A DNA stretch of 13,545 nucleotides from Woeseiaceae bacterium (lineage in GTDB: Bacteria > Pseudomonadota > Gammaproteobacteria > Steroidobacterales > Woeseiaceae): positions 1-13,545 of the forward strand of contig JALHUQ010000302.1 in NCBI GenBank assembly GCA_022866645.1, written 5' to 3'. Shown here one piece after another: positions 1-7,597 of this stretch. The position numbers were made by a program, and so were the translations under genes. The notes under the pieces are model-generated. The model saw only the letters and a list, made by a program, of their open reading frames with translations, ran no database searches and was not told the origin of the DNA. Positions within the stretch are counted from its first letter, which is position 1; every line of letters starts with the position of its first letter.

Positions 1-1407
1 GCGATTCCGAAGTTGGTGTGCCGACAGGTTAACGCTGACAGGAATATTCCAATCAACCTTTTTGCGCCACTCTGCCACGTCGGCGCAAACACGGCGCATG
101 ATCGATTCGAACAGCACATCGGATATCCCCATTTCCTCACTCAAGGGAATGAAATCGGACGGCGGAACAGTCGACCCGTCGGGACGCGTCCATCGAGCCA
201 GCGCCTCGAGACCGGCGAGATTTCCGGTCTTGGTACACTGCTGCGGTTGATAGTGCGCAGAGATATGACCGTTCTCAATAGCACCGCGTAACTCGACCTC
301 AAGATCAAACTTGTAGCGAGCTCGATATCGCATTTCACTGTGGTAATAGGTAATCGAGCTATTCACGCCGCGTTTTGATCGATGCAACGCGGCCTCAGCG
401 CAACGAAATACGCTCTTCGCATCCCGGCCATGTACAGGATGCCAGGAAATACCGATGCTCGCCTTCAGGAACAGATCGCGGCCGTTGATCAAAAATGGCG
501 CCTCAACCGTATCTCTGACCAACTCGGCCAATTCCCGAATCTCCGAGTCGTTCTCGATACCCGGTACCAGAACCGCGAATTCATCGGCGCCGAAGCGACC
601 GACAACCGCCATTCGATGACCTTTATCGTCATTAAACGTCCGACACAATCGATTGCCGACCGAGCGCAGCAATTCGGTACCTGCGTCGTAACCCATAGTC
701 TCGTTAATAAAGCTGAAGCGATCGATATCGATGAGTACGACGACGGTATCGCCGGTGGAATCTTCTGCCTTCTCAATCATTGATTTCAATTCTTCAATCA
801 AAAGCAACTGGTTTGGCAGTCGCGTAACAACATCGAAATAGGCCAGCTTCTGCAGTGCCTCAGTCCGCTCTTCGACGCGATGCTCAAGATCCTCGTTCGC
901 ATTTCTGAGTGCCATATCAGCGTGCCACTTGCCGCAGAGTGCGGCCGCGAGCTGACGACATTCCAGCGCGTGAAACGGTTTCTGAAAGAAAAACACTTTG
1001 TCGGCTGGTGGAATTTGCTTACCCAGTGCTTCGGGAGCCGGAGATACCGATCCTGTGACTACAACGATGTTCACGTTTGGATCCAGCATCCTGATTTTTT
1101 TCGCGGCTTCGATGCCATCCATGCCCGGTGGCATACGAATATCAATGAAAACAATGGAGTACGGCTGTCCGGCCTCGACGGCGGCTGCCACAGCCTCGAC
1201 CGCTGCTGCGCCCTGATTTCGCGAGTGCACGTCGAACTTGGCGGCTCCGCGCTCATCGGTGTCGTCGCCGAACAGGACCTTCTCCAGGTCAGTCAACGTT
1301 GTCGTCGCGAAATCGGGCTCGAAGTCCTCGCCGAGACAACGCAAGTACTCGCTGATCAGAAGCACGTCGTCGTCAACGACGAGGATGCGATTTATTGAGG
1401 CGCTCAT
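1..1407 (-). CDS. Receiver-GGDEF-EAL response regulator, C-terminus cut by window edge
   Basis: This is an open frame of 469 codons from an ATG, with no stop before the left edge. Residues about 7-155 form a receiver domain: acidic pocket D12/D13, phospho-acceptor D89 in FIDIRMPPG, T118, K143. It has an extra segment of about 30 residues (roughly 27-56) between helix 1 and strand 2. A short coiled-coil-like linker (about 165-188) leads to a GGDEF domain (about 189-355) and then an EAL domain (from about 370). The GGDEF core is GADEF (273-277), the usual HxxGD is YDAGT (240-244), and the RxxD inhibitory site is missing. The EAL part keeps E401-A402-L403 and N460 in NLSAHQL; the remaining catalytic residues lie outside the window. 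It is likely a phosphorylation-controlled c-di-GMP phosphodiesterase. The start overlaps the stop of the preceding response regulator (ATGA), so expression should be coupled to the kinase. Confidence 0.93.
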   Translation of the reverse strand, partial: MSASINRILVVDDDVLLISEYLRCLGEDFEPDFATTTLTDLEKVLFGDDTDERGAAKFDVHSRNQGAAAVEAVAAAVEAGQPYSIVFIDIRMPPGMDGIEAAKKIRMLDPNVNIVVVTGSVSPAPEALGKQIPPADKVFFFQKPFHALECRQLAAALCGKWHADMALRNANEDLEHRVEERTEALQKLAYFDVVTRLPNQLLLIEELKSMIEKAEDSTGDTVVVLIDIDRFSFINETMGYDAGTELLRSVGNRLCRTFNDDKGHRMAVVGRFGADEFAVLVPGIENDSEIRELAELVRDTVEAPFLINGRDLFLKASIGISWHPVHGRDAKSVFRCAEAALHRSKRGVNSSITYYHSEMRYRARYKFDLEVELRGAIENGHISAHYQPQQCTKTGNLAGLEALARWTRPDGSTVPPSDFIPLSEEMGISDVLFESIMRRVCADVAEWRKKVDWNIPVSVNLSAHQLRNR

Positions 1408-1898
1408 TGTGTCCGCACCATGGAAACAACGTCCTCAGCCAATTGCTTGAAAGACAAAGGTTTATGGAAGTAGTGCAAGTGCATCGGCGGTGGAACTCGT
1501 CGCTGCAGTTCTGTCAACGGCAGGTCCGAATAGCCAGTGACAAATATGATTTCGACATCCGGATCCTGCTTGCGAATCTGGCTACCGGCCTCAACGCCAT
1601 CGATGCCCGGCGGCATACGAATATCGAGAATCACCACATCAAACGGCGCGCCCTCTATCCGGGCAGCCTCCGCGGCCCGAATAGCATCACGGCCCTGGCT
1701 GCAGGCGACGATTTCAAATCGGGGCTGATCTTGAAGGTCCTTGGTCGTGTCGAAGAGTTCGGCTGCCAGCGCATCGAGCGCTCGCATCTGGTTGGTCTGC
1801 TCTTCATCGCCGAAAGCTTCGCGATAACATTCCAGAACGCGCTCGTCATCATCTGCGACCAGTACCCTAATGATTTGCTGATCCTGCATCGTTCTCAC
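1404..1898 (-). CDS. Stand-alone receiver (CheY-like) response regulator
   Basis: This 164-residue protein is a single receiver domain with no output domain. The acidic pair is D16/D17, the phospho-acceptor is D92 in LDIRMPPG, and the switch residues are T121 and K146 (FHKP). Between helix 1 and strand 2 there is an insertion (about 31-59) like the one in the receiver of the next gene, which makes it longer than the usual ~120-residue receiver. The start is GTG: a strong AGGGAGG lies six bases upstream of it, and the GTG overlaps the kinase stop as GTGA. An ATG three codons later is too far from that site to be preferred. It is probably phosphorylated by the CHASE4 kinase just upstream and acts as a protein-interaction switch, an intermediate carrier or a phosphate sink. 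Which of these cannot be read from the sequence. Confidence 0.93.
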   Translation of the reverse strand: MRTMQDQQIIRVLVADDDERVLECYREAFGDEEQTNQMRALDALAAELFDTTKDLQDQPRFEIVACSQGRDAIRAAEAARIEGAPFDVVILDIRMPPGIDGVEAGSQIRKQDPDVEIIFVTGYSDLPLTELQRRVPPPMHLHYFHKPLSFKQLAEDVVSMVRTQ

Positions 1899-3763
1899 CG
1901 TCGACCTCCCTGTGCCGCTGGAAGCAGCACATGAAATTCAGCTCCACGGCCCTCGCCATCGCTTTCAGCAGAGATTTTCCCGCCCATGCTCGCAACGGCG
2001 TTCGCACACCAATGCAACCCCAGCCCGGTGAATTCGCCCTCCGACTTGGAAGTAAATCCGCGCCGGAAAATCATCGGTTCTGTGTCATCGTTGAAGCCGC
2101 TACCATTGTCGCGAACAGTCACTCGGACCATAGGCTTGTCATCGACCATTTCATTACTGGCGAGCAGGAGAATCTTTCCGTGTGGGGTGCCGCTGCGTTT
2201 TATCGATTCGTAGGCATTCAGTATCAGGTTACCCATTACCTGCAGCAGTCCAATGCGATGCGCCCGTACTCGCAGCTGGTTGAGATTGCTGGCAAGCGTC
2301 AGTTCGACGGTCTTCGGATTTTCCCTTGGAATAATATTCGCCGCCTCGCCCAACACGTCGTCGACAGTCACGTTCTCGGCGACCGGCGCGACGTTCGCGA
2401 ATTTTTCCTGGTCTGTCAGGATGCCCGCTACCTGCTTTGCCTGAGATGTAACCAGGTCCAGATCCGCGATCGAATCGTTCGCGGCGATTTCGATATGTTC
2501 GAAGGACGCGACTATGTACTCGAGAAATTTTTGTTTGCGCTCAGGCGGACAATTCGGATCGGCAATCTGCTTCGTCGATTCTGCAATTCGCAGATTCCCG
2601 GTCACCCGGAGCGACTTGCGAAGTCGATCCAGGCCATTGATCATCGGTGTCATTGCGTTGCGGATGTTGTGCATTACCTCCGCTGCAGTGTCCGCCTTGC
2701 CCGCCTTGAAGGACTGGTCGAGTAAAGCCTGGCGCGCATTGTGTACCTCGGCCGTCATGTTGTCGAACTGCCGTCCGAGAACGCCGATCTCGTCGCCACG
2801 CTGCATCGACAACTGCCGCGACAGGTCACCGCTGCTTCGAATCTCGTCTATGTACATGGAGAGTTTTTCGATGGGGCGCAAGATCGTGTAACGCAGTGTG
2901 AACCAGATAAATCCACACACCATTGCGCCGGCGACGATAATGAACAGCATCGCAGCGTTGATGGTCTGCGACCCGAGGTAGGAAATACTGCGTGGTGTCT
3001 GAGTGCGCAACACCAGAAACGGTTGATTGTTGATATCAAAAAGTATTTTTGCGCCGTTTACAGTCGCTGTCGAAAATTCAAAGCCTTCCAACAACGCAAT
3101 GTCCGCTCCTGCATCCGCCAATCCCAGACTGATATCAACATCAGTACGTTCGCGGTATCTCGCGAGGTGCTCGTCATTCAGGAACTGGCCCATCACCACC
3201 GCGCCGGCAATCGGACCGGATTCGTCGGAGCGAAGGACGGCGCGCGAGCTGATCATCATGGGCCCACGCGTTGATTGAACGAAACCAGCCGTGCGGTCGG
3301 AGCCCTCATCATGAGACGACAACGCCGCCAACGCCGTTTCATCCGGAATCAGCGCCTGCAGGGTTTCTATGGGTACACCCACACCGCCTTCCATAAACTG
3401 GCCCCAAAGAAAATGACTCTCGGCGCTATAAACGACCAGCAGGTCCAGATCCAGGTTTGCGAGCGTCGGGCGATTGAGATTGGACTTCTCGAAACCCGGA
3501 TTCGTGCCGGTGACGTAGGAGTACATGTCGTCCCACGGTCCCCAGTCGGCAGTGATGGCTTCGATGTTTTCGATATCGTTGCGCAACGCCGCCTCGGCCC
3601 TGTGCAGGTCGGACTTTGCGGCATCAATTTCGAGTTCGTCAAACGCCGGCGCGATAACGGATTGCAGTATCGTGTAGCTGACAATCACGAACGCAGCAAT
3701 CAGCAATACCAGCGTCAATAACACTTTGCTTTGCAGGGGTATCGATGCCTGTCGATTTGACAT
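1895..3763 (-). CDS. CHASE4-HAMP sensor histidine kinase
   Basis: This is a 622-residue inner-membrane sensor kinase. The first membrane helix is about 13-36. A periplasmic domain (about 40-262) carries the CHASE4-like signature around WGPWDDMYSYV (74-84). The second membrane helix is about 268-290 and HAMP is about 291-344. The phospho-acceptor is most likely H365 in VMHNIRNAM, an atypical H box unlike the standard HisKA HExR pattern. A long helical stretch then leads to a HATPase domain: N box around N512/N516, G1 box DNGSGF (552-557), F box IFRRGF (565-570), G2 box GLGL (580-583). All ATP-binding boxes look intact. The ligand is unknown. It is the first gene of the three-gene operon and overlaps the next by four bases (GTGA), so it should phosphorylate one or both downstream receivers. 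No strong Shine-Dalgarno site precedes its ATG. Confidence 0.95.
   Translation of the reverse strand: MSNRQASIPLQSKVLLTLVLLIAAFVIVSYTILQSVIAPAFDELEIDAAKSDLHRAEAALRNDIENIEAITADWGPWDDMYSYVTGTNPGFEKSNLNRPTLANLDLDLLVVYSAESHFLWGQFMEGGVGVPIETLQALIPDETALAALSSHDEGSDRTAGFVQSTRGPMMISSRAVLRSDESGPIAGAVVMGQFLNDEHLARYRERTDVDISLGLADAGADIALLEGFEFSTATVNGAKILFDINNQPFLVLRTQTPRSISYLGSQTINAAMLFIIVAGAMVCGFIWFTLRYTILRPIEKLSMYIDEIRSSGDLSRQLSMQRGDEIGVLGRQFDNMTAEVHNARQALLDQSFKAGKADTAAEVMHNIRNAMTPMINGLDRLRKSLRVTGNLRIAESTKQIADPNCPPERKQKFLEYIVASFEHIEIAANDSIADLDLVTSQAKQVAGILTDQEKFANVAPVAENVTVDDVLGEAANIIPRENPKTVELTLASNLNQLRVRAHRIGLLQVMGNLILNAYESIKRSGTPHGKILLLASNEMVDDKPMVRVTVRDNGSGFNDDTEPMIFRRGFTSKSEGEFTGLGLHWCANAVASMGGKISAESDGEGRGAEFHVLLPAAQGGRR
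1905..1911 (-). promoter_or_regulatory. Strong Shine-Dalgarno site for the stand-alone receiver gene
   Basis: AGGGAGG on the minus strand lies inside the last codons of the kinase gene, six bases before the GTG start. It decides in favour of GTG over the ATG nine bases further in, and suggests re-initiation right after the kinase is translated. Confidence 0.75.
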
Positions 3764-3914
3764 AAGCTGCGCACGTATCCGACATAATGTTTTAGAATTG
3801 CATCAGATTGTACGAGCAGTGCTTGATACCGGGCGTGACGTGGCGCACCTTCTGACGATTCCTGTGATACTTTCCGCGGCGTTCAGGAAGCCAAATACGT
3901 AGCGAACGAGCGAA

Positions 3915-4766
3915 ATGACAAATCAAGCTGAGTCTCCTGTCAACCGCGACGAACTGCCATTCGTCGCTCCTTGCAAAAAGCTTTCGCCCTGGGCGCCGTT
4001 TGCTTGGGTCAGAGCGGGCATCAAAGACCTGTTGCAGGCACCGCAGCCAAGTCTGGCTTACGGTGTATCGGTTGCCATCATGATCGGCGTTGTTATCGTG
4101 TTGGCCTGGACTCAGGGCAGCCAGTGGTTCATGTTCGCAATGCTCGGCGGTTTCGTTTTTCTGGCACCACTCACCTGCATCGGTCTCTATGCGATCAGCG
4201 CGCAACTGGAACGCGGCCAGGCACCAACCATGACCCGTAGTGTCCGCGCCGCCTTCCAGCGCCATTTCGGCAATGAGATGGTGTTCGCCCTGGTCCTGAT
4301 GATTATCTTTCTTGTCTGGGCCCGTGCCGCAGTGATGGTCAGCATCTTTTTTCCGACAGATGGCGATGCCACGACGATGGATCTCGTCGAATTCTTCGGT
4401 TTTGGCATTTCGATCGGCGCCATATTTGCGACAATCACGTTTTCGGCCAGCGCATTTTCCCTGCCGATGATCATGCACCGCGACGTCGACAGCATTACGG
4501 CGATTGTCACTTCAGTGAATGCTGTACTCCGCAACAAGCGAGCGATGTTCGTCTGGCTCACCCTGATCGTCGTTTCACTGCTGATTGGTATCGCGACTGC
4601 ATTTATTGGACTCATCGTCATCGTGCCGGTGATCGGTTACGCGGCATGGCATGGCTATCTTGAAACTATCGATGCGAGCGCTTTTCCGCGTCACCAGGTC
4701 GGAATTACATCAGTGCCAAGACTAAGACCGGTCAGTCAGGACGACGATAACTCGAGCGCGCAATAG
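3915..4766 (+). CDS. DUF2189 family integral membrane protein
   Basis: This 283-residue protein has about five or six membrane segments (roughly 48-65, 70-94, 121-145, 163-187, 212-245). The soluble N-terminus contains the tract PWAPFAWVRAGIKDLLQAP (25-43), followed by SLAYG. Near residues 181-213 there is a PMIMHRDVDSITAIVTS segment followed by a basic loop (RNKRAM) and then a hydrophobic hairpin ending in GYAAWHGYLE. This layout matches my recollection of the DUF2189 family, whose function is unknown. The tail is short, polar and acidic. The gene is divergent from the kinase (151-base gap), and its last 31 bases overlap the end of glk on the other strand. I see no strong Shine-Dalgarno site or clear promoter in the gap. 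No role is assigned. Confidence 0.88.
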   Translation: MTNQAESPVNRDELPFVAPCKKLSPWAPFAWVRAGIKDLLQAPQPSLAYGVSVAIMIGVVIVLAWTQGSQWFMFAMLGGFVFLAPLTCIGLYAISAQLERGQAPTMTRSVRAAFQRHFGNEMVFALVLMIIFLVWARAAVMVSIFFPTDGDATTMDLVEFFGFGISIGAIFATITFSASAFSLPMIMHRDVDSITAIVTSVNAVLRNKRAMFVWLTLIVVSLLIGIATAFIGLIVIVPVIGYAAWHGYLETIDASAFPRHQVGITSVPRLRPVSQDDDNSSAQ

Positions 4767-5713
4767 GCAGACCCGAGGAGACCGGGCTCGTCGTGGGTTA
4801 TGAGCTGCGTCGGAATACTCTCCATCAGCGTCCGATGTCGGCCCTTACTTTCAAAAGCATTACGAAAACCGCTGCTGGCCAATAAGTCCGGATAGCGCTT
4901 CGCAATCCCCCCGGCAATGAAGACTCCGTCACGTGCATCAAGCGCCAGCGCCAGATCTCCGGCGACCTGCCCAAAAACATCGAAAAACAAGCCTATCGTT
5001 TCGACTGCGCGTGGATCATTGCCCGCCGCTGCCGCAGCGAAAACCTCAGCAGCAGTGAGCTGCGTCCGTTTTTCGCCGTGGATCAGGGTCAAGGCATTGT
5101 AAATATTCTCGATGCCGGAACCCGACACCAGACGTTCAGCGGACACCCGTTCGAAACGCTCTCTGAGTACTTTCAGGACTTCAATTTGCACCTGGGACTC
5201 GGGCGCAAAACCGACATGGCCGCCCTCCCCCGAGATCGGAATGAACAAACCACCACGGCGACAAAGGCCTGCTGTTCCAAGACCTGTGCCCGGACCAATA
5301 ACGGCGATATTGAATTCGTCATCCGGTAATTCGCGCGGCAACGGCAATCCGACCGCGATGTAGTCATCCGTGCCAAGAAACGGTATCGAATACGCCAAGG
5401 CTTCAAAATCATTCAGCAAGCGCACCGACTCAATGCCGAAAACACTGCCAATGTCCTGCGGCGATATCGACCAGTGATTGTTGGTAACGTTGATCGAATC
5501 ACCAATCAACGGACCCGCCGCCGCCAGGCAGATAACCGAGGGTGCTGCCGCCGAGGTCTGTTCCAGGTAGTGCTGAATGGCGGCGTCTGCCGAAGCGAAA
5601 TCAGCGCACTTCAATGTCAGGGCATCACTGAATCCGACTTTGTCCGTGTCCGCCAATGCGAAACGCGCGTTGGTTCCGCCGATATCGCCAATTAGTAACG
5701 CGCTCTGTGCCAT
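4736..5713 (-). CDS. glk: Glucokinase (non-ROK, Pfam Glucokinase type)
   Basis: It phosphorylates cytoplasmic glucose with ATP to glucose 6-phosphate, which feeds Zwf from the same operon. The protein has 325 residues, usual for bacterial Glk. The N-terminal phosphate-binding motif is GDIGGTNARFAL (9-20). N101-D102 in RLLNDFEALAY includes the likely catalytic Asp. GPGTGLGTAG (140-149) is the glycine-rich loop, and GEGGHVGFAP (162-171) carries the conserved E163 and H166. GSGIENIYNAL and a C-terminal FIAGGIAKRYPDL segment are also family-typical. It is the last gene of the zwf-pgl-edd-glk operon, 46 bases after edd, with a stem-loop in that gap. Its own Shine-Dalgarno site is weak. The 3' end overlaps the opposite-strand DUF2189 gene by 31 bases. 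Confidence 0.96.
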   Translation of the reverse strand: MAQSALLIGDIGGTNARFALADTDKVGFSDALTLKCADFASADAAIQHYLEQTSAAAPSVICLAAAGPLIGDSINVTNNHWSISPQDIGSVFGIESVRLLNDFEALAYSIPFLGTDDYIAVGLPLPRELPDDEFNIAVIGPGTGLGTAGLCRRGGLFIPISGEGGHVGFAPESQVQIEVLKVLRERFERVSAERLVSGSGIENIYNALTLIHGEKRTQLTAAEVFAAAAAGNDPRAVETIGLFFDVFGQVAGDLALALDARDGVFIAGGIAKRYPDLLASSGFRNAFESKGRHRTLMESIPTQLITHDEPGLLGSAYCALELSSS

Positions 5714-5733
5714 GTGAGTCTCTAGAAAATATC

Positions 5734-5759
5734 GCCGCTTATGCTCTCACACAAGCGGC
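5734..5759 (-). repeat. Inverted repeat (stem-loop) between edd and glk
   Basis: A perfect 7-base stem, GCCGCTT and AAGCGGC, surrounds a 12-base loop and starts directly after the edd stop. On the coding (minus) strand the 3' arm is followed by GATATTTTCT, a broken T tract. It could be a weak attenuator, or an mRNA-stability or processing element that lowers glk relative to edd. It is too short with too poor a T run to call a terminator. Confidence 0.5.
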
Positions 5760-7565
5760 TTAGCCGCACCCGAACAGACTGGCCCCGGACTCGGCGGTGC
5801 CCGCTCTTTCACGAAATGCCGTGAACAACTCGCGGCCCATGCCCTGTTGGGGAGCCACACGCACGACGGCCTCTCGAGATTCAATGTTGTTACTGCCTGC
5901 GACCGACAGGACTCCATTAACGGCATCCACCGTGATCCTGTCACCGTCACGAATTTTCGCGATGATGCCACCGCAAACAGCTTCTGGCGTGACTTGAATT
6001 GCCGCAAGTACTTTGCCTGAGGCACCGGACATGCGGCCGTCCGTAACGAGTGCCACTTTAAAACCGCGATTCTGCAAAACGCCGAGGTAGGGCGTCAATT
6101 TGTGTAGCTCCGGCATGCCGTTCGCACGCGGTCCCTGGCACGACAACACGGCGACGAAGTCCTGCTCAAGATCGCCGTCGTTGAATGCGGCGACGAAGTC
6201 CTGCTGCGACTGAAACACTTTGGCTGGCGCCTCAATCACGTAGTATTTCGATTCCACAGCAGACAACTTGACGATCGCGCGGCCAATATTTCCGGAGACG
6301 AGTTGCAATCCGCCTTCAGCGCTGAACGGCTGCGCACAAGATCGCAGTATGCTGTCATCCAGCGATTCGGGCTGTATATCTTTCCAGACGAGTTCGCTGT
6401 TGACGATGTGCGGTTCTTTGCAGAATCGCCGCAGTCCCGGGCCGAGAATTGTGTTGACGTCTTCGTGCAGCAATTCGTTGTCGAGCATATCGGACAGGAT
6501 GAAGCCGAGACCGCCAGCGGCGTGAAAATGATTAACGTCACCCGTGCCGTTCGGATAGACGCGTGCCAGTTGCGGTATCACATCGGACAAATCCGAAAAG
6601 TCCTGCCAATCGATCTGGATGCCAGCCGCGGCAGCGATTGCGACGAGGTGTATGGTGTGATTGGTTGAACCACCCGTCGCCAGCAGACCGCAGATACCGT
6701 TCACGATTGCCTTCTCATCGACAATCTCAGCCAACGGCAGGTAGTCATTGCCGAGATTCGTTTTCGATAGAGCGGTCGTGACTGCCGCCTCGGTCAGATG
6801 CCCGCGCAGCTCAGTGCCGGGATTAACGAAAGACCCGCCAGGCAATTGCAAGCCCATGAATTCCATGAGCATTTGATTCGTGTTGGCGGTGCCATAAAAC
6901 GTGCACGTGCCCGCTGCGTGATAGGCGGCCGATTCCGCGGCGAGCAGTTCGTCACGACCAATTTTTCCTACCGCATACTCTTCGCGAATACGCGCCTTAT
7001 CCTTGTTGCCGAGACCCGAGACCATCGGACCCGCCGGCACGAATACGACAGGCAGGTGACCGAATGACAATGCGCCTATGAGCAAGCCCGGCACAATCTT
7101 GTCGCAAATACCAAGACACAACACGGCATCAAACATGTTGTGCGACAGGGCTATCGCCGTCGACATCGCGATGACATCGCGACTGAACAATGACAAGTCC
7201 ATGCCGTCCTGCCCCTGTGTCACCCCGTCACACATCGCAGGCACGCCGCCGGCAAATTGCGCGACGGCTCCTTGCTTCACCGCGGCACTGCGTATCAGCG
7301 CCGGATAGGTTTCGAAGGGTTGGTGTGCGCTGAGCATGTCGTTGTACGCCGATACAATCGCGACGTTCGGGACGACGCGGCCGGCCAATGCTTTCTTGTC
7401 GGCAATGCCGCTGGCGGCGAAACCGTGCGCAAGATTACTGCATGACAATTTTCCTCGCGCAGGACCTTCATTCGCTGCCGCCGAGATGCGTGCGAGATAG
7501 GACGCCCGAGTATCTTTGCTGCGCTCCGTAATGCGCCGGGTTACTTTTTCAACAGTAGGATTCAT
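5760..7565 (-). CDS. edd: 6-phosphogluconate dehydratase (Entner-Doudoroff)
   Basis: It dehydrates 6-phosphogluconate to KDPG, the defining ED step, and is a cytoplasmic iron-sulfur enzyme of the IlvD/Edd family. It has 601 residues, close to the usual length. Cysteines C112 (PAMCDGVTQGQ), C154 (LGICDKIVPG) and C221 (GTCTFYGTANTNQ) are in the conserved family positions; C154 and C221 match the cluster-ligand positions I recall for E. coli Edd. The blocks SFGHLPVVFVPAGPM, GGLLATGGSTNHT-like (around residues 295-304) and VTDGRMSGASGKV distinguish Edd/IlvD proteins, and the operon context favours Edd over IlvD. The start lies 32 bases after the pgl stop with only a weak Shine-Dalgarno site. The nearby upstream ATG at the end of the gap runs into a stop at once. 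It is third in the operon. Confidence 0.97.
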   Translation of the reverse strand: MNPTVEKVTRRITERSKDTRASYLARISAAANEGPARGKLSCSNLAHGFAASGIADKKALAGRVVPNVAIVSAYNDMLSAHQPFETYPALIRSAAVKQGAVAQFAGGVPAMCDGVTQGQDGMDLSLFSRDVIAMSTAIALSHNMFDAVLCLGICDKIVPGLLIGALSFGHLPVVFVPAGPMVSGLGNKDKARIREEYAVGKIGRDELLAAESAAYHAAGTCTFYGTANTNQMLMEFMGLQLPGGSFVNPGTELRGHLTEAAVTTALSKTNLGNDYLPLAEIVDEKAIVNGICGLLATGGSTNHTIHLVAIAAAAGIQIDWQDFSDLSDVIPQLARVYPNGTGDVNHFHAAGGLGFILSDMLDNELLHEDVNTILGPGLRRFCKEPHIVNSELVWKDIQPESLDDSILRSCAQPFSAEGGLQLVSGNIGRAIVKLSAVESKYYVIEAPAKVFQSQQDFVAAFNDGDLEQDFVAVLSCQGPRANGMPELHKLTPYLGVLQNRGFKVALVTDGRMSGASGKVLAAIQVTPEAVCGGIIAKIRDGDRITVDAVNGVLSVAGSNNIESREAVVRVAPQQGMGRELFTAFRERAGTAESGASLFGCG

Positions 7566-7597
7566 TGCTTCATACTCAGAGTGGACACCGATGCGTG

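Noticed and set aside
1111..1625. 33-base near-identical direct repeat (1111-1143 and 1593-1625)
   Set aside because: As a mobile or recombination repeat it is rejected: it encodes the same conserved receiver motif in two paralogues, so shared ancestry explains it.
1931..2725. Long plus-strand open frame opposite the kinase gene
   Set aside because: It lies wholly antisense to a kinase with intact domains. Its translation shows no recognisable motif and it has no ribosome site. It is a codon-bias shadow.
3792..4478. Minus-strand open frame opposite the DUF2189 gene
   Set aside because: The translation is rich in His, Asp, Arg and Lys with no domain, as expected of the antisense of a hydrophobic membrane protein.
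5760..7565. IlvD (dihydroxy-acid dehydratase) as an alternative for edd
   Set aside because: The length, the cysteine positions and the zwf-pgl-glk context all favour Edd.
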